In this document: positions 8,443-16,339 of the stretch, piece by piece
Layout of the letters: every line of letters starts with the position of its first letter
How positions within the stretch are numbered: position 1 is the stretch's first letter
Assembly (NCBI GenBank): GCA_003222135.1
Contig: QHUM01000038.1
Location: forward strand, 98,038-162,037
Source of the DNA: Gemmatimonadota bacterium
Lineage (GTDB): Bacteria > Gemmatimonadota > Gemmatimonadetes > Gemmatimonadales > GWC2-71-9
DNA: 64,000 bases
Direction of reading: 5' to 3'
Position numbers and translations under genes: made by a program
Notes under the pieces: model-generated
What the model was told of the DNA's origin: nothing
The model's database searches: none
Seen by the model: the letters and a program-made list of their open reading frames with translations, nothing else

Positions 8443-8967
8443 CTAGCGCGTCAGCACCGGGAGGTACGCCTTCCACGGCCCTACCGCCTGCGTGTATTGC
8501 TTCGCCATCACGCGCGCGATCTGCGCTACGTGCCCCAGGTCGTGGACCACCCAGGACGCCAACAGCTGCGACAGCGTCACCGTGCCCAGCTCGGGATGGC
8601 GGCCGGAGAGCCCCAGCTGCGCGGGCGTGAGGCGCCATCCCCGCAACGTCTCGAGGCCCTGCGCGCGCCGCTCGGCGAAGCGATCGAGCAGTCGCGCGAG
8701 CGACCAGTCCGGGAACCGCCGGCTTTGCGCGAACCGATCGAACGGCTCGAACGGCTGCGACTCCCCGTGGGTAAGGATGATCGTGCCCCGCGGAATCCAA
8801 TCGGTCTCTTCCCCGTGGATCAAATGGCCCAGCACGTCGCGTGGGCTCCAGGTGTCGGGGCCTTCGTTCCCGCTGGTCCACGAGGACGGCAGCCCGTCCA
8901 GCATGCTCCGCAGGGAGCCGGGGGTACGAGTAAGGACTTCGAGTGCCGCATCGAGCGAGAAATCCAT
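8443..8967 (-). CDS. DinB family protein
   Basis: The 174-residue protein matches the DinB superfamily: WSPRDVLGHLIHGEETDW (first His) and LSQLLASWVVHDLGHVAQIA (second and third His), with the YxxxVGPW-type ending QYTQAVGPWKAYLPVL common in these proteins. Its likely role is a metal-binding thiol-dependent enzyme of unknown substrate. It is downstream of the TolB-TPR kinase with an 18-base gap, in the same direction, and may be its operon partner. Confidence 0.87.
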   Translation of the reverse strand: MDFSLDAALEVLTRTPGSLRSMLDGLPSSWTSGNEGPDTWSPRDVLGHLIHGEETDWIPRGTIILTHGESQPFEPFDRFAQSRRFPDWSLARLLDRFAERRAQGLETLRGWRLTPAQLGLSGRHPELGTVTLSQLLASWVVHDLGHVAQIARVMAKQYTQAVGPWKAYLPVLTR

Positions 8968-8985
8968 GCGCGCGAGCCTCCTGAC

Positions 8986-11235
8986 CTACAGCTTCATTCG
9001 CTTCACGAACTCACCGAACCGCGGGTCGTCCTTCACGACGTCGCACATCGGGTCGACCTTGAGATAGCTCAGCCAGCCGCGGCGATCCTGATAGGCGCGC
9101 TCGAACCACTGGAACACCTGGTCGGTGTTGCGGAGTCCGAGGTGCACGATGCAGAACGCCACCGGCGACACGTAGCGGTCCCGGGCGCGCGCCTCGAGCT
9201 CCGCGAGCAGCACCTCCGCCTCGCGGCGCCGTCCCCGGAGTGCCAGCACGTGAGCCAGGCCGGCGGTCGCGTACGACAGGTCGGGGGAGAGCGTGATGGC
9301 TTCCTGGAAGGCGCGTGCCGCCTCGTCGTATGCGCCCTGCTGCGTCAACACCAGTCCCAGAATGCGATAGCTGTCCTCCGACGCGGGATTGATCGCGATG
9401 GCGCGCCGCAGGTGGTACAACGCGGTTTCGTAGCGGCGCGTGTAGTAGTACAGCCAGCCCAGCCCCCGCCGGATCGAGAGCGACGAGGGGTCGAGCTCGA
9501 GCGCCGCATGCGCCTCCACCAGCGCCTGCTCCGCCTGCCCGGTGGCGAGCAGCGTGAACGAGTACCAGTGATGCGCCGTGGCATAGGCGGGATTGAGCTC
9601 GATTGCCCGCCGGTACGAGCGCGCCGCCCCGTCCCAATCCCAGTCGTAGGCGTGCTGCACCCACGCGAGTGACGTATGCGCCTCGGCGAGGCTGTCGTCG
9701 AGCTCGAGCGCCTTCAAGGCGTACATCCGCGCCCGCTCGTACCCTTCCGTGACGGGCAGGCCGCGGTAATCGACTTGCAGGCCGTACGCGTCGGACAGTC
9801 CCGAATAGGCCAGCGCGTAGCGCGGGTCGCGCTCGATCGCCTGCTCGAAATACGCGATCGCCTCGAGCACGCCCTCCTGGCTGCGCTTGTTCCAGGCGTA
9901 GCGGCCCTTCAGGTACAGCGCATAGGCCTCGAGGTTGTGCGTGTAGCGCCGCGGTGTGGGATCGGCGATGCTGGCCAGCAGCGTGCGGCGCAGCGTACTC
10001 ACGATGGTGCGAGCGATCTCGTCCTGGATCGCGAAGACGTCGTCGAGCGTACGATCGTAGCGCTCCGACCAGAGGTTACGCCCGTCGTCCGCGGCCGTGA
10101 GCTGCACAGTGATGCGGAGCCGCTCGCCCGCCTTCCGCACGGTGCCCTCGAGCACGGCCGAGACGCCGAGCAGCGCGCCGATGGCGCGCACGTCCTGGGG
10201 CTTGCCTTTCAGGGCGAACGCGGACGTGCGCGAGGTGACGCGCAGTCCCTCCACTTGAGTGAGCGCGCTGATCAGCTCGTCGGTGATGCCGTCGCTCAGA
10301 TATTCGTTGTCGGCGTCGGCGCTCGAGTTCACGAACGGGAGCACCGCGATCGCGCGCGTCTGGCCCACCAGCGCCCGGACGGCGTCGCCGGAGCCGGTTT
10401 CCTCCAGGGCCGCCACGAACTGGGCGACCGTCGAGAACCGGTCCGCGGGGTCTTTGGCGAGCGCCCGCGCCAGCGCCTGCTCGACCACGGCGGGGGCGTC
10501 GGGACGTCGGGCACGCAGCGGAGGCGGCGGCTCGCTCAAGTGGCGCGCGATGGTGGCGCGGGCGGTTCCGCCCCGGAACGGCGGCTCCCCGGCCAGCATC
10601 TCGTAGACGACGCAGGCCAGGCCGTACAAGTCGCACCGCCCGTCCAGCTCGCGATCGCCCGCCGCCTGCTCGGGGCTCATGTAGTCGGGCGTGCCGATCG
10701 CGAGCCCGACCTCGGTCAAGTGCTCGCCGGCGGCCTGGGCGATCGCGCGGGCGATCCCGAAGTCGACGATCACCGCGAGCCCGTCGGCCAAGAGGACGTT
10801 CTCGGGCTTCACGTCCCGATGGATGAACCCCTCACGGTGCGCGTAGTCGAGGCCCGCCCCCAGCTCGCGCGCGATGCGGAGCGCATCCTTGAGCGGCAGC
10901 CGCCCCTCGCGCGCGAGCCGCTGGCGCAGCGATTCACCCCGGACATACGGCATCACGTAGTACAGCGATCCGGCGGCCTGCCCGGAGTCGATGAGCGGGA
11001 GCACGTGGGGGTGTGTGAGCCGCGCCGCGATCGCGATTTCGCGCAGGAACCGCTCGGCGCCGATGGCCGCGGCGACGTCGGGCCGCAGCACTTTGATCGC
11101 CACCTCGCGCCCGTGGCGGCGGTCCTGTGCCACGTAGACCGTCGCCATGCCACCGCGACCCAGCTCGCGGTCGATCGCGTAGCGATCGCCGAGCGCGGCC
11201 GTCACCGCGGCCACGGTGTCCCGCACGGGGGTCAT
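8986..11235 (-). CDS. Eukaryotic-like Ser/Thr protein kinase with TolB-like and TPR regions (copy 1)
   Basis: The protein has 749 residues. Residues about 19-275 form a protein kinase: GRGGMATVYVA loop, VAIKVL lysine, HRDVKPENVLL catalytic loop, VDFGIA and MSPEQA. Residues about 290-410 match the TolB-like N-terminal domain (AIAVLPFVNSSADADNEYLS, LWSERYDRTLDDVFAIQDEI), followed by TPR repeats to about 700 (for example YALAYSGLSDAYGL). No membrane segment is visible, so it is probably cytoplasmic. This architecture is common in Gemmatimonadota and Acidobacteriota, with unknown partners. The two other copies in the window start at 21869 and 44922. Confidence 0.93.
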   Translation of the reverse strand: MTPVRDTVAAVTAALGDRYAIDRELGRGGMATVYVAQDRRHGREVAIKVLRPDVAAAIGAERFLREIAIAARLTHPHVLPLIDSGQAAGSLYYVMPYVRGESLRQRLAREGRLPLKDALRIARELGAGLDYAHREGFIHRDVKPENVLLADGLAVIVDFGIARAIAQAAGEHLTEVGLAIGTPDYMSPEQAAGDRELDGRCDLYGLACVVYEMLAGEPPFRGGTARATIARHLSEPPPPLRARRPDAPAVVEQALARALAKDPADRFSTVAQFVAALEETGSGDAVRALVGQTRAIAVLPFVNSSADADNEYLSDGITDELISALTQVEGLRVTSRTSAFALKGKPQDVRAIGALLGVSAVLEGTVRKAGERLRITVQLTAADDGRNLWSERYDRTLDDVFAIQDEIARTIVSTLRRTLLASIADPTPRRYTHNLEAYALYLKGRYAWNKRSQEGVLEAIAYFEQAIERDPRYALAYSGLSDAYGLQVDYRGLPVTEGYERARMYALKALELDDSLAEAHTSLAWVQHAYDWDWDGAARSYRRAIELNPAYATAHHWYSFTLLATGQAEQALVEAHAALELDPSSLSIRRGLGWLYYYTRRYETALYHLRRAIAINPASEDSYRILGLVLTQQGAYDEAARAFQEAITLSPDLSYATAGLAHVLALRGRRREAEVLLAELEARARDRYVSPVAFCIVHLGLRNTDQVFQWFERAYQDRRGWLSYLKVDPMCDVVKDDPRFGEFVKRMKL

Positions 11236-11263
11236 GGAGGGAAAGCTACGCTATCTTGCGCCG

Positions 11264-11758
11264 ATGGATGACGACTGCACCATCCGATTGGCCACCGTGG
11301 CCGACGCGCCGGCGCTGGCGCGGCACCGGGCGGAGATGTTTCGCGACATGGGCGAGTTGCCGGACGAGCTGTACGACCCGCTGCTGGAAGCGGCCCGACA
11401 GGCGTTGCGGGAGTGTCTCGGGACCGGGGAGTACGTCGGGTGGGTGGCCTGCCCTGCCGACCGTCCGGACCAGATCGTGGCGGGCGCGGGGATCCAATTG
11501 CGGCGGCTCCTGCCCCGGCCCGAGCCCGGGCGCCACGAGCTGCGGCGGGGCCCCGAGGCGATCGTGGTCAATGTGTTCACGGAGCGCGCCTGGCGTCGCC
11601 GCGGCCTCGCCCGCCACCTCATGGAGCGGGTGATCGCGTGGGCGCGAGAGCACGGCGTGGCTCGGCTGGTGCTGCACGCGTCGCCGGAGGGACGACCGCT
11701 CTACGATCGACTCGACTTCGTGCCGACGAACGAGATGCGCTACCGCGGGCGGCTGTAA
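11264..11758 (+). CDS. GNAT family N-acetyltransferase
   Basis: The 164-residue protein has the acetyl-CoA binding signature at AIVVNVFTERAWRRRGLAR followed by LMERVIAWAREHGVARLVLH and a PLYDRLDFVP ending typical of GNAT enzymes. The acceptor is unknown. The ATG at 11264 is chosen because the IRLATVADAPALARHRAEMF N-terminus is family-like; the upstream in-frame codons overlap the kinase gene. It diverges from kinase copy 1 with a 28-base spacer. Confidence 0.9.
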   Translation: MDDDCTIRLATVADAPALARHRAEMFRDMGELPDELYDPLLEAARQALRECLGTGEYVGWVACPADRPDQIVAGAGIQLRRLLPRPEPGRHELRRGPEAIVVNVFTERAWRRRGLARHLMERVIAWAREHGVARLVLHASPEGRPLYDRLDFVPTNEMRYRGRL

Positions 11759-11783
11759 AGTTCGGGGCGCTCGATGCCGGCGG

Positions 11784-12677
11784 CTAACGCCAGGTGAACC
11801 CGCGATCGGTCAGGCCGGCGTAGGAATCGGCTTCCCACTCGACGTAGCGACGGTCGTGCTCGAGCAGCCGGTTACCGTTGCCGAGAAACGACTGCATGCC
11901 GGTCAGGTGGTAGGCGATGATGTCGGAGTTATAGCGGAGGAATCCCGCGGGCCGGGTCTGGGACGCGTCTTGATGGAGCAGCACGTCGAGCAGCGGCGTG
12001 CTGCGGATCGCCTGGAGCGTGTGCTCGAGCTCGTGGCGGTAGAGCCCGTCCCCGTGGTCGGAGGTCCAGTTCTCATCGAACACGAGCCGGTTCAGGTGCA
12101 CTTGTTGGCCCCGCTCGCGTCCCCAGGCCTCTTCCACGATCTGGTCGGTGAACCAGGTGGGGACGCCGGTCGCGAGCGAGCGACCCCAGGAGAGGCGGGC
12201 CGGGCCTGGGTCACGCATCACGAACGCCTGGCGCACGGTCTCGACATTGAGACGCGGCACCAGGAATCGCCCGGCGGCGACGCGCACGTTGAACCACAGA
12301 TAGTCGAGCTCCCAGGAGGTCCAGAAGCCCGCGAACTGAGGAAGCCCGAGCATCGAGCGGCGTTGCAGCATGGCGCCCTTCTGGACGAGCGCCTGCGCAG
12401 GCAGAGCGAGTCGCCAGCTGCTTCCCAACAGCGTCATCCCGGCGTGCTGCAGGGCGGCCGGGGCCAGAGCCTCGACCGGGGCGCGGCGCGCCGCACGGCC
12501 GACGTTCTCACCCCGAATCACTTTCCCCGTGAACTGCGCCAGCGCGGAGAGGGTGTAGTTGGCGAGGGCGAGCTGCCAGTGCTGCTCGGCAGTTTGCGCG
12601 GCGACGCAGCTCGGGCGAGCGATGTGAACGGCGGCGAGGATGAGCCCGAGCCCGAGGGCCCGTCGGGTAAGCAGCAT
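11784..12677 (-). CDS. Exported hypothetical protein with HELEH motif
   Basis: The protein has about 297 residues with a signal peptide (LTRRALGLGLILAAVHIARP, cleavage near AAQ). The body has two hydrophobic stretches, then GDGLYRHELEHTLQAIRS, a short metal-site-like HxxxH with an adjacent Glu, and a conserved-looking ending NRLLEHDRRYVEWEADSYAG. The family is not recognised. HELEH with a downstream EWEAD resembles the metal-ligand layout of small eukaryote-like or DUF4157-type metallopeptidase relatives, but this is speculative. A GTG at 12683 is an equally possible start. Confidence 0.75.
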   Translation of the reverse strand: MLLTRRALGLGLILAAVHIARPSCVAAQTAEQHWQLALANYTLSALAQFTGKVIRGENVGRAARRAPVEALAPAALQHAGMTLLGSSWRLALPAQALVQKGAMLQRRSMLGLPQFAGFWTSWELDYLWFNVRVAAGRFLVPRLNVETVRQAFVMRDPGPARLSWGRSLATGVPTWFTDQIVEEAWGRERGQQVHLNRLVFDENWTSDHGDGLYRHELEHTLQAIRSTPLLDVLLHQDASQTRPAGFLRYNSDIIAYHLTGMQSFLGNGNRLLEHDRRYVEWEADSYAGLTDRGFTWR

Positions 12678-12795
12678 GCCCACCGCTGGGGCAACCGCGG
12701 TGCCGCGAGCTTGAGCACAGCAATCGAGACGATGTCGGGTTTCAGGACACTAAGAACGCGACGGTGTCGCAAAGCTCGTCAGGCGGGAGATGGTC

Positions 12796-13335
12796 TTATT
12801 TCGGTCGGATGGTGAGGGGGACGATCGTCGTCCCCCAGTGCAGCCGCAGCACGGTCGAGTCCGGGGCGACGATCGGGAAGTAGTACGCCAGCACTTCCAT
12901 GTGCGCCCCCTGCTCCGGGGCGACGGTGATCCGGAGCGCGTCGAGCCCTTCTCCAGGATATTGCGTATGCCACACGTCCACGCCACGGCTCAGGATCACC
13001 GTCCAAGGCTTGGGCGGCTCCTCGGGGATGGTCCACAGAGTGTAGCGGCCCGCCGGGACATCATGGCCCGCGATCGTGACGTCGTGGCTGAAGGAGATCG
13101 TGGTGGCCGAGTCCGCGCCCGGGTGCCAGATGTGTCCCCAGCGGACGAGCTCGCCGAACAGCCGCCGCCCCCGCGCCACCGGGCGGTTGTAGGAGACGGC
13201 GATGTCCGTAGCGCCGACGCGCTGCGTGACGGAGCCGTGCTGGCTCGCGGGAATGCGTTGCGCCGATACGCCCGCCACGGTGAGCGTGGCGAGGAGCAGA
13301 GTGAGGAGCGCACGGTGGTGTGGGCGTCGAGTCAT
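12796..13335 (-). CDS. Exported DUF2911 family protein
   Basis: The 179-residue protein has a signal peptide (HRALLTLLLATLTVAGVSAQ) and the DUF2911 pattern: VSYNRPVARGRRLFGELV, GHIWHPGADSATTISFS, VPAGRYTLWTIP and a late LRLHWGTTIVPL. The family is common in Bacteroidota and Gemmatimonadota and has no known activity. The start at 13335 lies five bases after the stop of the transporter gene, so the two are one transcription unit. Confidence 0.88.
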   Translation of the reverse strand: MTRRPHHRALLTLLLATLTVAGVSAQRIPASQHGSVTQRVGATDIAVSYNRPVARGRRLFGELVRWGHIWHPGADSATTISFSHDVTIAGHDVPAGRYTLWTIPEEPPKPWTVILSRGVDVWHTQYPGEGLDALRITVAPEQGAHMEVLAYYFPIVAPDSTVLRLHWGTTIVPLTIRPK

Positions 13336-13340
13336 GAGCG

Positions 13341-14624
13341 TCACCCAAACCGCGTGGCGCGCCACAGCGCGACGCCGCCCGCGACGAGAACCGCGAGCAG
13401 CGCCACGATGAGCGCCGCCGCCCAACGCCAATCGAGCGCCAGCACGGGTACGCGGGCGAGCGCGGCGAACCCCACGAAGACCGCCGTCGCAATTGCGACG
13501 AGCACCCAATCGAGCGGGCCGCGGCGGGCGCGCGTGACATGTGTGTCCTCACCCGCCATTCCCGCCGCCACGTAGGCCGGGTCCACGTGGTAGCGGGCGC
13601 TCTCGCGGGCCCCTGCTTCCTGCCAGCGTCGGTGCTCGCGGCCGGGCGCGGAGGCGAGTGCGATCGCGCCCGCACCCGCGGCCATCAGCAGCGAGCCCCC
13701 GATGACCCGCCAGTGAAGCGCCGAGCCGCCCCCCGCGAGCTCGCCGAATACGCAGACGCCCCACAGGAGCCCCCACAGCTGATTCGTGTTCGAGAGCGGG
13801 ATGCCGCGGCTGATGCCCACGTACTTGGCCGCGTACTGCTGGAACAGATCGCCCATCACCCAGACGAACCCGGCGAGCAGCAGCCAGAAGAGCACCTCGC
13901 GGCTCTTGACCAGCTCGCTCCACAGCGAGCCCGGGCCGCCCGAGAAGCTCACGGCGAGCGCCGTCATCATGCCGAGCTCGCCGATCGTGAAGAACGCGAC
14001 GAACGAGAGCGGGTGCATGCCGGTGAGGTACGCCTTGCGGTAAGGGATATACATCGTGCCCCACAGAGCGCCGGCGGCGAGCGCGGCGGCGATCCCGCGG
14101 AGCCCGTTGCCGCCGGCTGAGTGAGCCGACGATGCGACCGCGAGCAGTGTGGCGCCCGCGAACATGGCGGCGGCGCCGCCCAGGACGCCGAGCCAGCGCG
14201 CCACCCCTGAGTCGCGCAGCTCGTTGAAGAGCAGCGTGCCCCACAGGATGCCGAGCAGGCTGTTGGCGTTCCACAGCGGGAACGCGATGGCGAGTCCGAT
14301 GTCCTTGATCGCGAAGATCGTGAGCGTGTTGGCCACGGCCCAGAGACAACCCGCCAGCGCGGCCCAGATGACCAAGTGCGGCGCCTGGCGCACGTCGTCC
14401 CGCACGGCGGCGGTGCCGCGCACCAGCGCGGGGAGGCTCCAGCGCGCCAGGAAGACGCCGATCACCATCATGAACGAAATGACGACGGGCGGAATGCCGA
14501 GCGTGACGAGCTTGGTGGGCGCCTCGGCGGCGCCGAGCCAGGCGCCGGCGGCGAACCCGGACAGGATGCCCACGCGCTGGAGACGGACGAGGCGCGCCGG
14601 ATCGAGCTCGGTCAGGCGATCCAT
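13341..14624 (-). CDS. GRP-type sugar transporter-like membrane protein
   Basis: The 427-residue protein has about ten to twelve membrane segments with the drug/metabolite-transporter repeat. AGCLWAVANTLTIFAIKDIG, AIAFPLWNANSLLGILWGTL and the second-half GISRGIPLSNTNQLWGLLWG resemble the GRP/RhaT-like sugar permeases. A charged loop of about 50 residues near 330-370 separates the core from two extra C-terminal segments. The likely role is proton-linked uptake of a sugar; the substrate is unknown. It sits between a possible small membrane peptide (overlapping by 13 bases) and the DUF2911 gene. Confidence 0.88.
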   Translation of the reverse strand: MDRLTELDPARLVRLQRVGILSGFAAGAWLGAAEAPTKLVTLGIPPVVISFMMVIGVFLARWSLPALVRGTAAVRDDVRQAPHLVIWAALAGCLWAVANTLTIFAIKDIGLAIAFPLWNANSLLGILWGTLLFNELRDSGVARWLGVLGGAAAMFAGATLLAVASSAHSAGGNGLRGIAAALAAGALWGTMYIPYRKAYLTGMHPLSFVAFFTIGELGMMTALAVSFSGGPGSLWSELVKSREVLFWLLLAGFVWVMGDLFQQYAAKYVGISRGIPLSNTNQLWGLLWGVCVFGELAGGGSALHWRVIGGSLLMAAGAGAIALASAPGREHRRWQEAGARESARYHVDPAYVAAGMAGEDTHVTRARRGPLDWVLVAIATAVFVGFAALARVPVLALDWRWAAALIVALLAVLVAGGVALWRATRFG

Positions 14625-14722
14625 CGCAGCACGAACAGGCCGGCCAGCAGCACGGCGAGCGGGATCCAGAAGTGAAGGTCCCCGAGCAGGGCGCGCCAGC
14701 GGGAAACGGTCGTCGGTTGCAC
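14612..14722 (-). CDS. Possible 36-residue membrane peptide
   Basis: A short frame from GTG 14722 encodes one membrane helix (FWIPLAVLLAGLFVLRWIA) after a polar N-terminus. Its stop lies inside the first codons of the transporter gene (13-base overlap), a layout suited to translational coupling. No clear ribosome site precedes the GTG, so it may be part of the leader and not a gene. Confidence 0.35.
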   Translation of the reverse strand: MQPTTVSRWRALLGDLHFWIPLAVLLAGLFVLRWIA

Positions 14723-14766
14723 GGGGAGCCTAGCATAGACCGGCCGGGGCCCGGGAGGCAAGTCGA

Positions 14767-15546
14767 CTACGGGCTGCGAAAGTGCAGCGGGTCTCTCAAG
14801 TTCTGTAGCTCGCGGTAATAGTAGAGGGCGGTGGGGCGCCGGCCTTTGAACCGGAGGTTGCTCAAGAACTCGAGCTCCTGCGGCGTCGCCGTGCCGCTCA
14901 ACGCGGGATCGGCCAGGAATTCCTTGAGTCCCCGCTCCGGCCCGGCGTCGCGCTCCACGAACTCGAACCGCGTCACGCGCCCGGCCCCCGCCCGTCGATG
15001 CAACACTATCTCGAGGCTGAAGCTGGCGAGATCGATGTCCCAAGAGTCAATCAGGGAATCGAGGGATGCGAGGTGCCTGGCTGACAGGTGGAAGATATCG
15101 GTCGCGAGACCGGCGACGTCGAGCAGCTGCTTCGCGACGAGGCGTTCGAGCTCGCCGAAGGGCTGACGCTCGAAGATCGCGAGGATCTGCTTCGCCTTCT
15201 CGGGACGGGACTTGCGCAGGATCAGGTCGCGCAGCCGAGGGAACAGGGGTTCGGGCGTGTCGCCCAGCTCCCGCTTCAGCTCTTCTCTGCGCGCCAGCTC
15301 CGCCACCCGCGCGAGCTCGCCGTCCGGCAGCTTCAGGAACCTGTCCATCCGGTCGTAGATGTCGGTGCGGTTGGGCGCGGGCGGGGCCTTTTTTCGGGTG
15401 AGCAACTGCGAGACGTACGACTCCGTCACCCGGGCTGCACGGGCGAGGTCGCGCTGCTCCAAACCCAGCTGCTCCAACCGCTCCCGGATCACGAACGCCA
15501 CGTCCACGGTATGGTCCTTTGTTGCGCCCACGATATTAACTGACAT
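14767..15546 (-). CDS. XRE-family transcriptional regulator
   Basis: The protein has about 259 residues. Near residues 20-60 an HTH reads LEQRDLARAARVTESYVSQL followed by LTRKKAPPAP. The remaining 190 residues are helical and charged, with no recognised domain (LKRELGDTPEPLFPRLRDLI, ELERLVAKQLLDVAGLA), perhaps for sensing or dimerisation. No ribosome site precedes ATG 15546, and a GTG a few codons later (before DVAFVIRERL) is an alternative start. Directly upstream is an AT-rich spacer with a 13-base palindrome, the likely operator for itself and the divergent ABM-like gene. Confidence 0.85.
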   Translation of the reverse strand: MSVNIVGATKDHTVDVAFVIRERLEQLGLEQRDLARAARVTESYVSQLLTRKKAPPAPNRTDIYDRMDRFLKLPDGELARVAELARREELKRELGDTPEPLFPRLRDLILRKSRPEKAKQILAIFERQPFGELERLVAKQLLDVAGLATDIFHLSARHLASLDSLIDSWDIDLASFSLEIVLHRRAGAGRVTRFEFVERDAGPERGLKEFLADPALSGTATPQELEFLSNLRFKGRRPTALYYYRELQNLRDPLHFRSP

Positions 15547-15575
15547 GATTAAGTTTGTTACGCTGCTAAATGTCT

Positions 15576-15607
15576 TACTTGACAAGTATAGTAAACCTGA
15601 CTAGGTT
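15576..15607 (+). promoter_or_regulatory. Promoter and palindromic operator between XRE regulator and ABM-like gene
   Basis: TACTTGACAAGTA at 15576-15588 is a perfect 13-base palindrome. It contains a consensus -35 TTGACA (15579-15584), followed 17 bases later by TAGGTT (15602-15607), a plausible -10 for the ABM-like gene. A regulator bound to the palindrome would block that promoter. The surrounding bases are unusually AT-rich. Confidence 0.6.
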
Positions 15608-15670
15608 GCACCAGCTTGGAAGTGTTCAGCAGGCGTGAAGCTCATGTCGGAGTCGTCGAGGAGTCATCTC

Positions 15671-15985
15671 ATGTACGCACGCAACGTCACGCTGCACCTG
15701 AAGGCCGATTCGGCCTCCGCGTTCACCCGGACGCTCGAAACGGACATCCTGCCGGTGCTGCGCAAGCAGAACGGCTTCAAGGACGAGATCACGTTCGTCA
15801 CGGAGAACGGAAAAGAAGCGCTGGCCATCAGCCTGTGGGAGAAGAAGGAAAACGCCGAGGCCTACAGCCGCGACACCTATCCCACCGTGCTGCAGAGCCT
15901 CGCGAAGGTCGTCGATGGCACGCCCCGCGTTGAGGCCTACGAGGTCTCCAACTCGACGTTCCACAAGATCGCATCGAAGAATTAG
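15671..15985 (+). CDS. Small ABM-like (antibiotic biosynthesis monooxygenase-type) protein
   Basis: The 104-residue protein has one dimeric alpha/beta-barrel-like domain: ARNVTLHLKADSASAFTRTL, FKDEITFVTENGKEALAISL and a WEKKENAEAYSRDTYPTVL helix. Such domains are stress proteins or small oxygenases; this group is usually annotated only as hypothetical. ATG 15671 has GAGGAG seven bases upstream. It probably belongs to the XRE regulator's target set, and a strong terminator follows it. Confidence 0.8.
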   Translation: MYARNVTLHLKADSASAFTRTLETDILPVLRKQNGFKDEITFVTENGKEALAISLWEKKENAEAYSRDTYPTVLQSLAKVVDGTPRVEAYEVSNSTFHKIASKN

Positions 15986-16008
15986 GGCGCCGGTCTTTGT
16001 CACGATAG

Positions 16009-16043
16009 CGAGGGGCGGCACGTGTCCGCCCCTCGTCTTTTTT
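16009..16043 (+). terminator. Rho-independent terminator
   Basis: A perfect 10-bp stem CGAGGGGCGG / CCGCCCCTCG (16009-16018 and 16026-16035) with a 7-base loop is followed by TCTTTTTT. It ends the ABM-like transcript and lies just before the next small gene. Confidence 0.9.
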
Positions 16044-16059
16044 CGGAAGGAGTCGACGG

Positions 16060-16275
16060 ATGAGCGAGATCCACTGTCACGCGTGCGGCGGGTTCATCAT
16101 CGACCCGGCGGGCGTTTCCTACCGGCTGCCGTCGGCCGCGGCGGTCACGGCCGCGCCGCGCAGCGGGCTTTGCGTCTGTCATCAGTCGGTCGTGTACGGC
16201 CCGCCGCCGGGGTACCTGTCGTTGCCGGCGTTCCCGGCGAGCATCGCTCTTCGCGCGATGGCGGCGCGCAACTAG
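16060..16275 (+). CDS. Small cysteine-containing hypothetical protein
   Basis: The protein has 71 residues with CHACGGFIIDP at the start and GLCVCHQSVVYGPPPGY later: two pairs of Cys plus His that could hold one zinc ion. GGAAGGAG precedes the ATG at 16060. It lies directly after the terminator, so it needs its own promoter or readthrough. The family is not recognised. Confidence 0.6.
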   Translation: MSEIHCHACGGFIIDPAGVSYRLPSAAAVTAAPRSGLCVCHQSVVYGPPPGYLSLPAFPASIALRAMAARN

Positions 16276-16339
16276 AACCGCCAGTGTGCGCCGCGGTTGC
16301 TTGACGGCGCTGGCGTGCGGTGACAGCTTGGCGGCTCGC

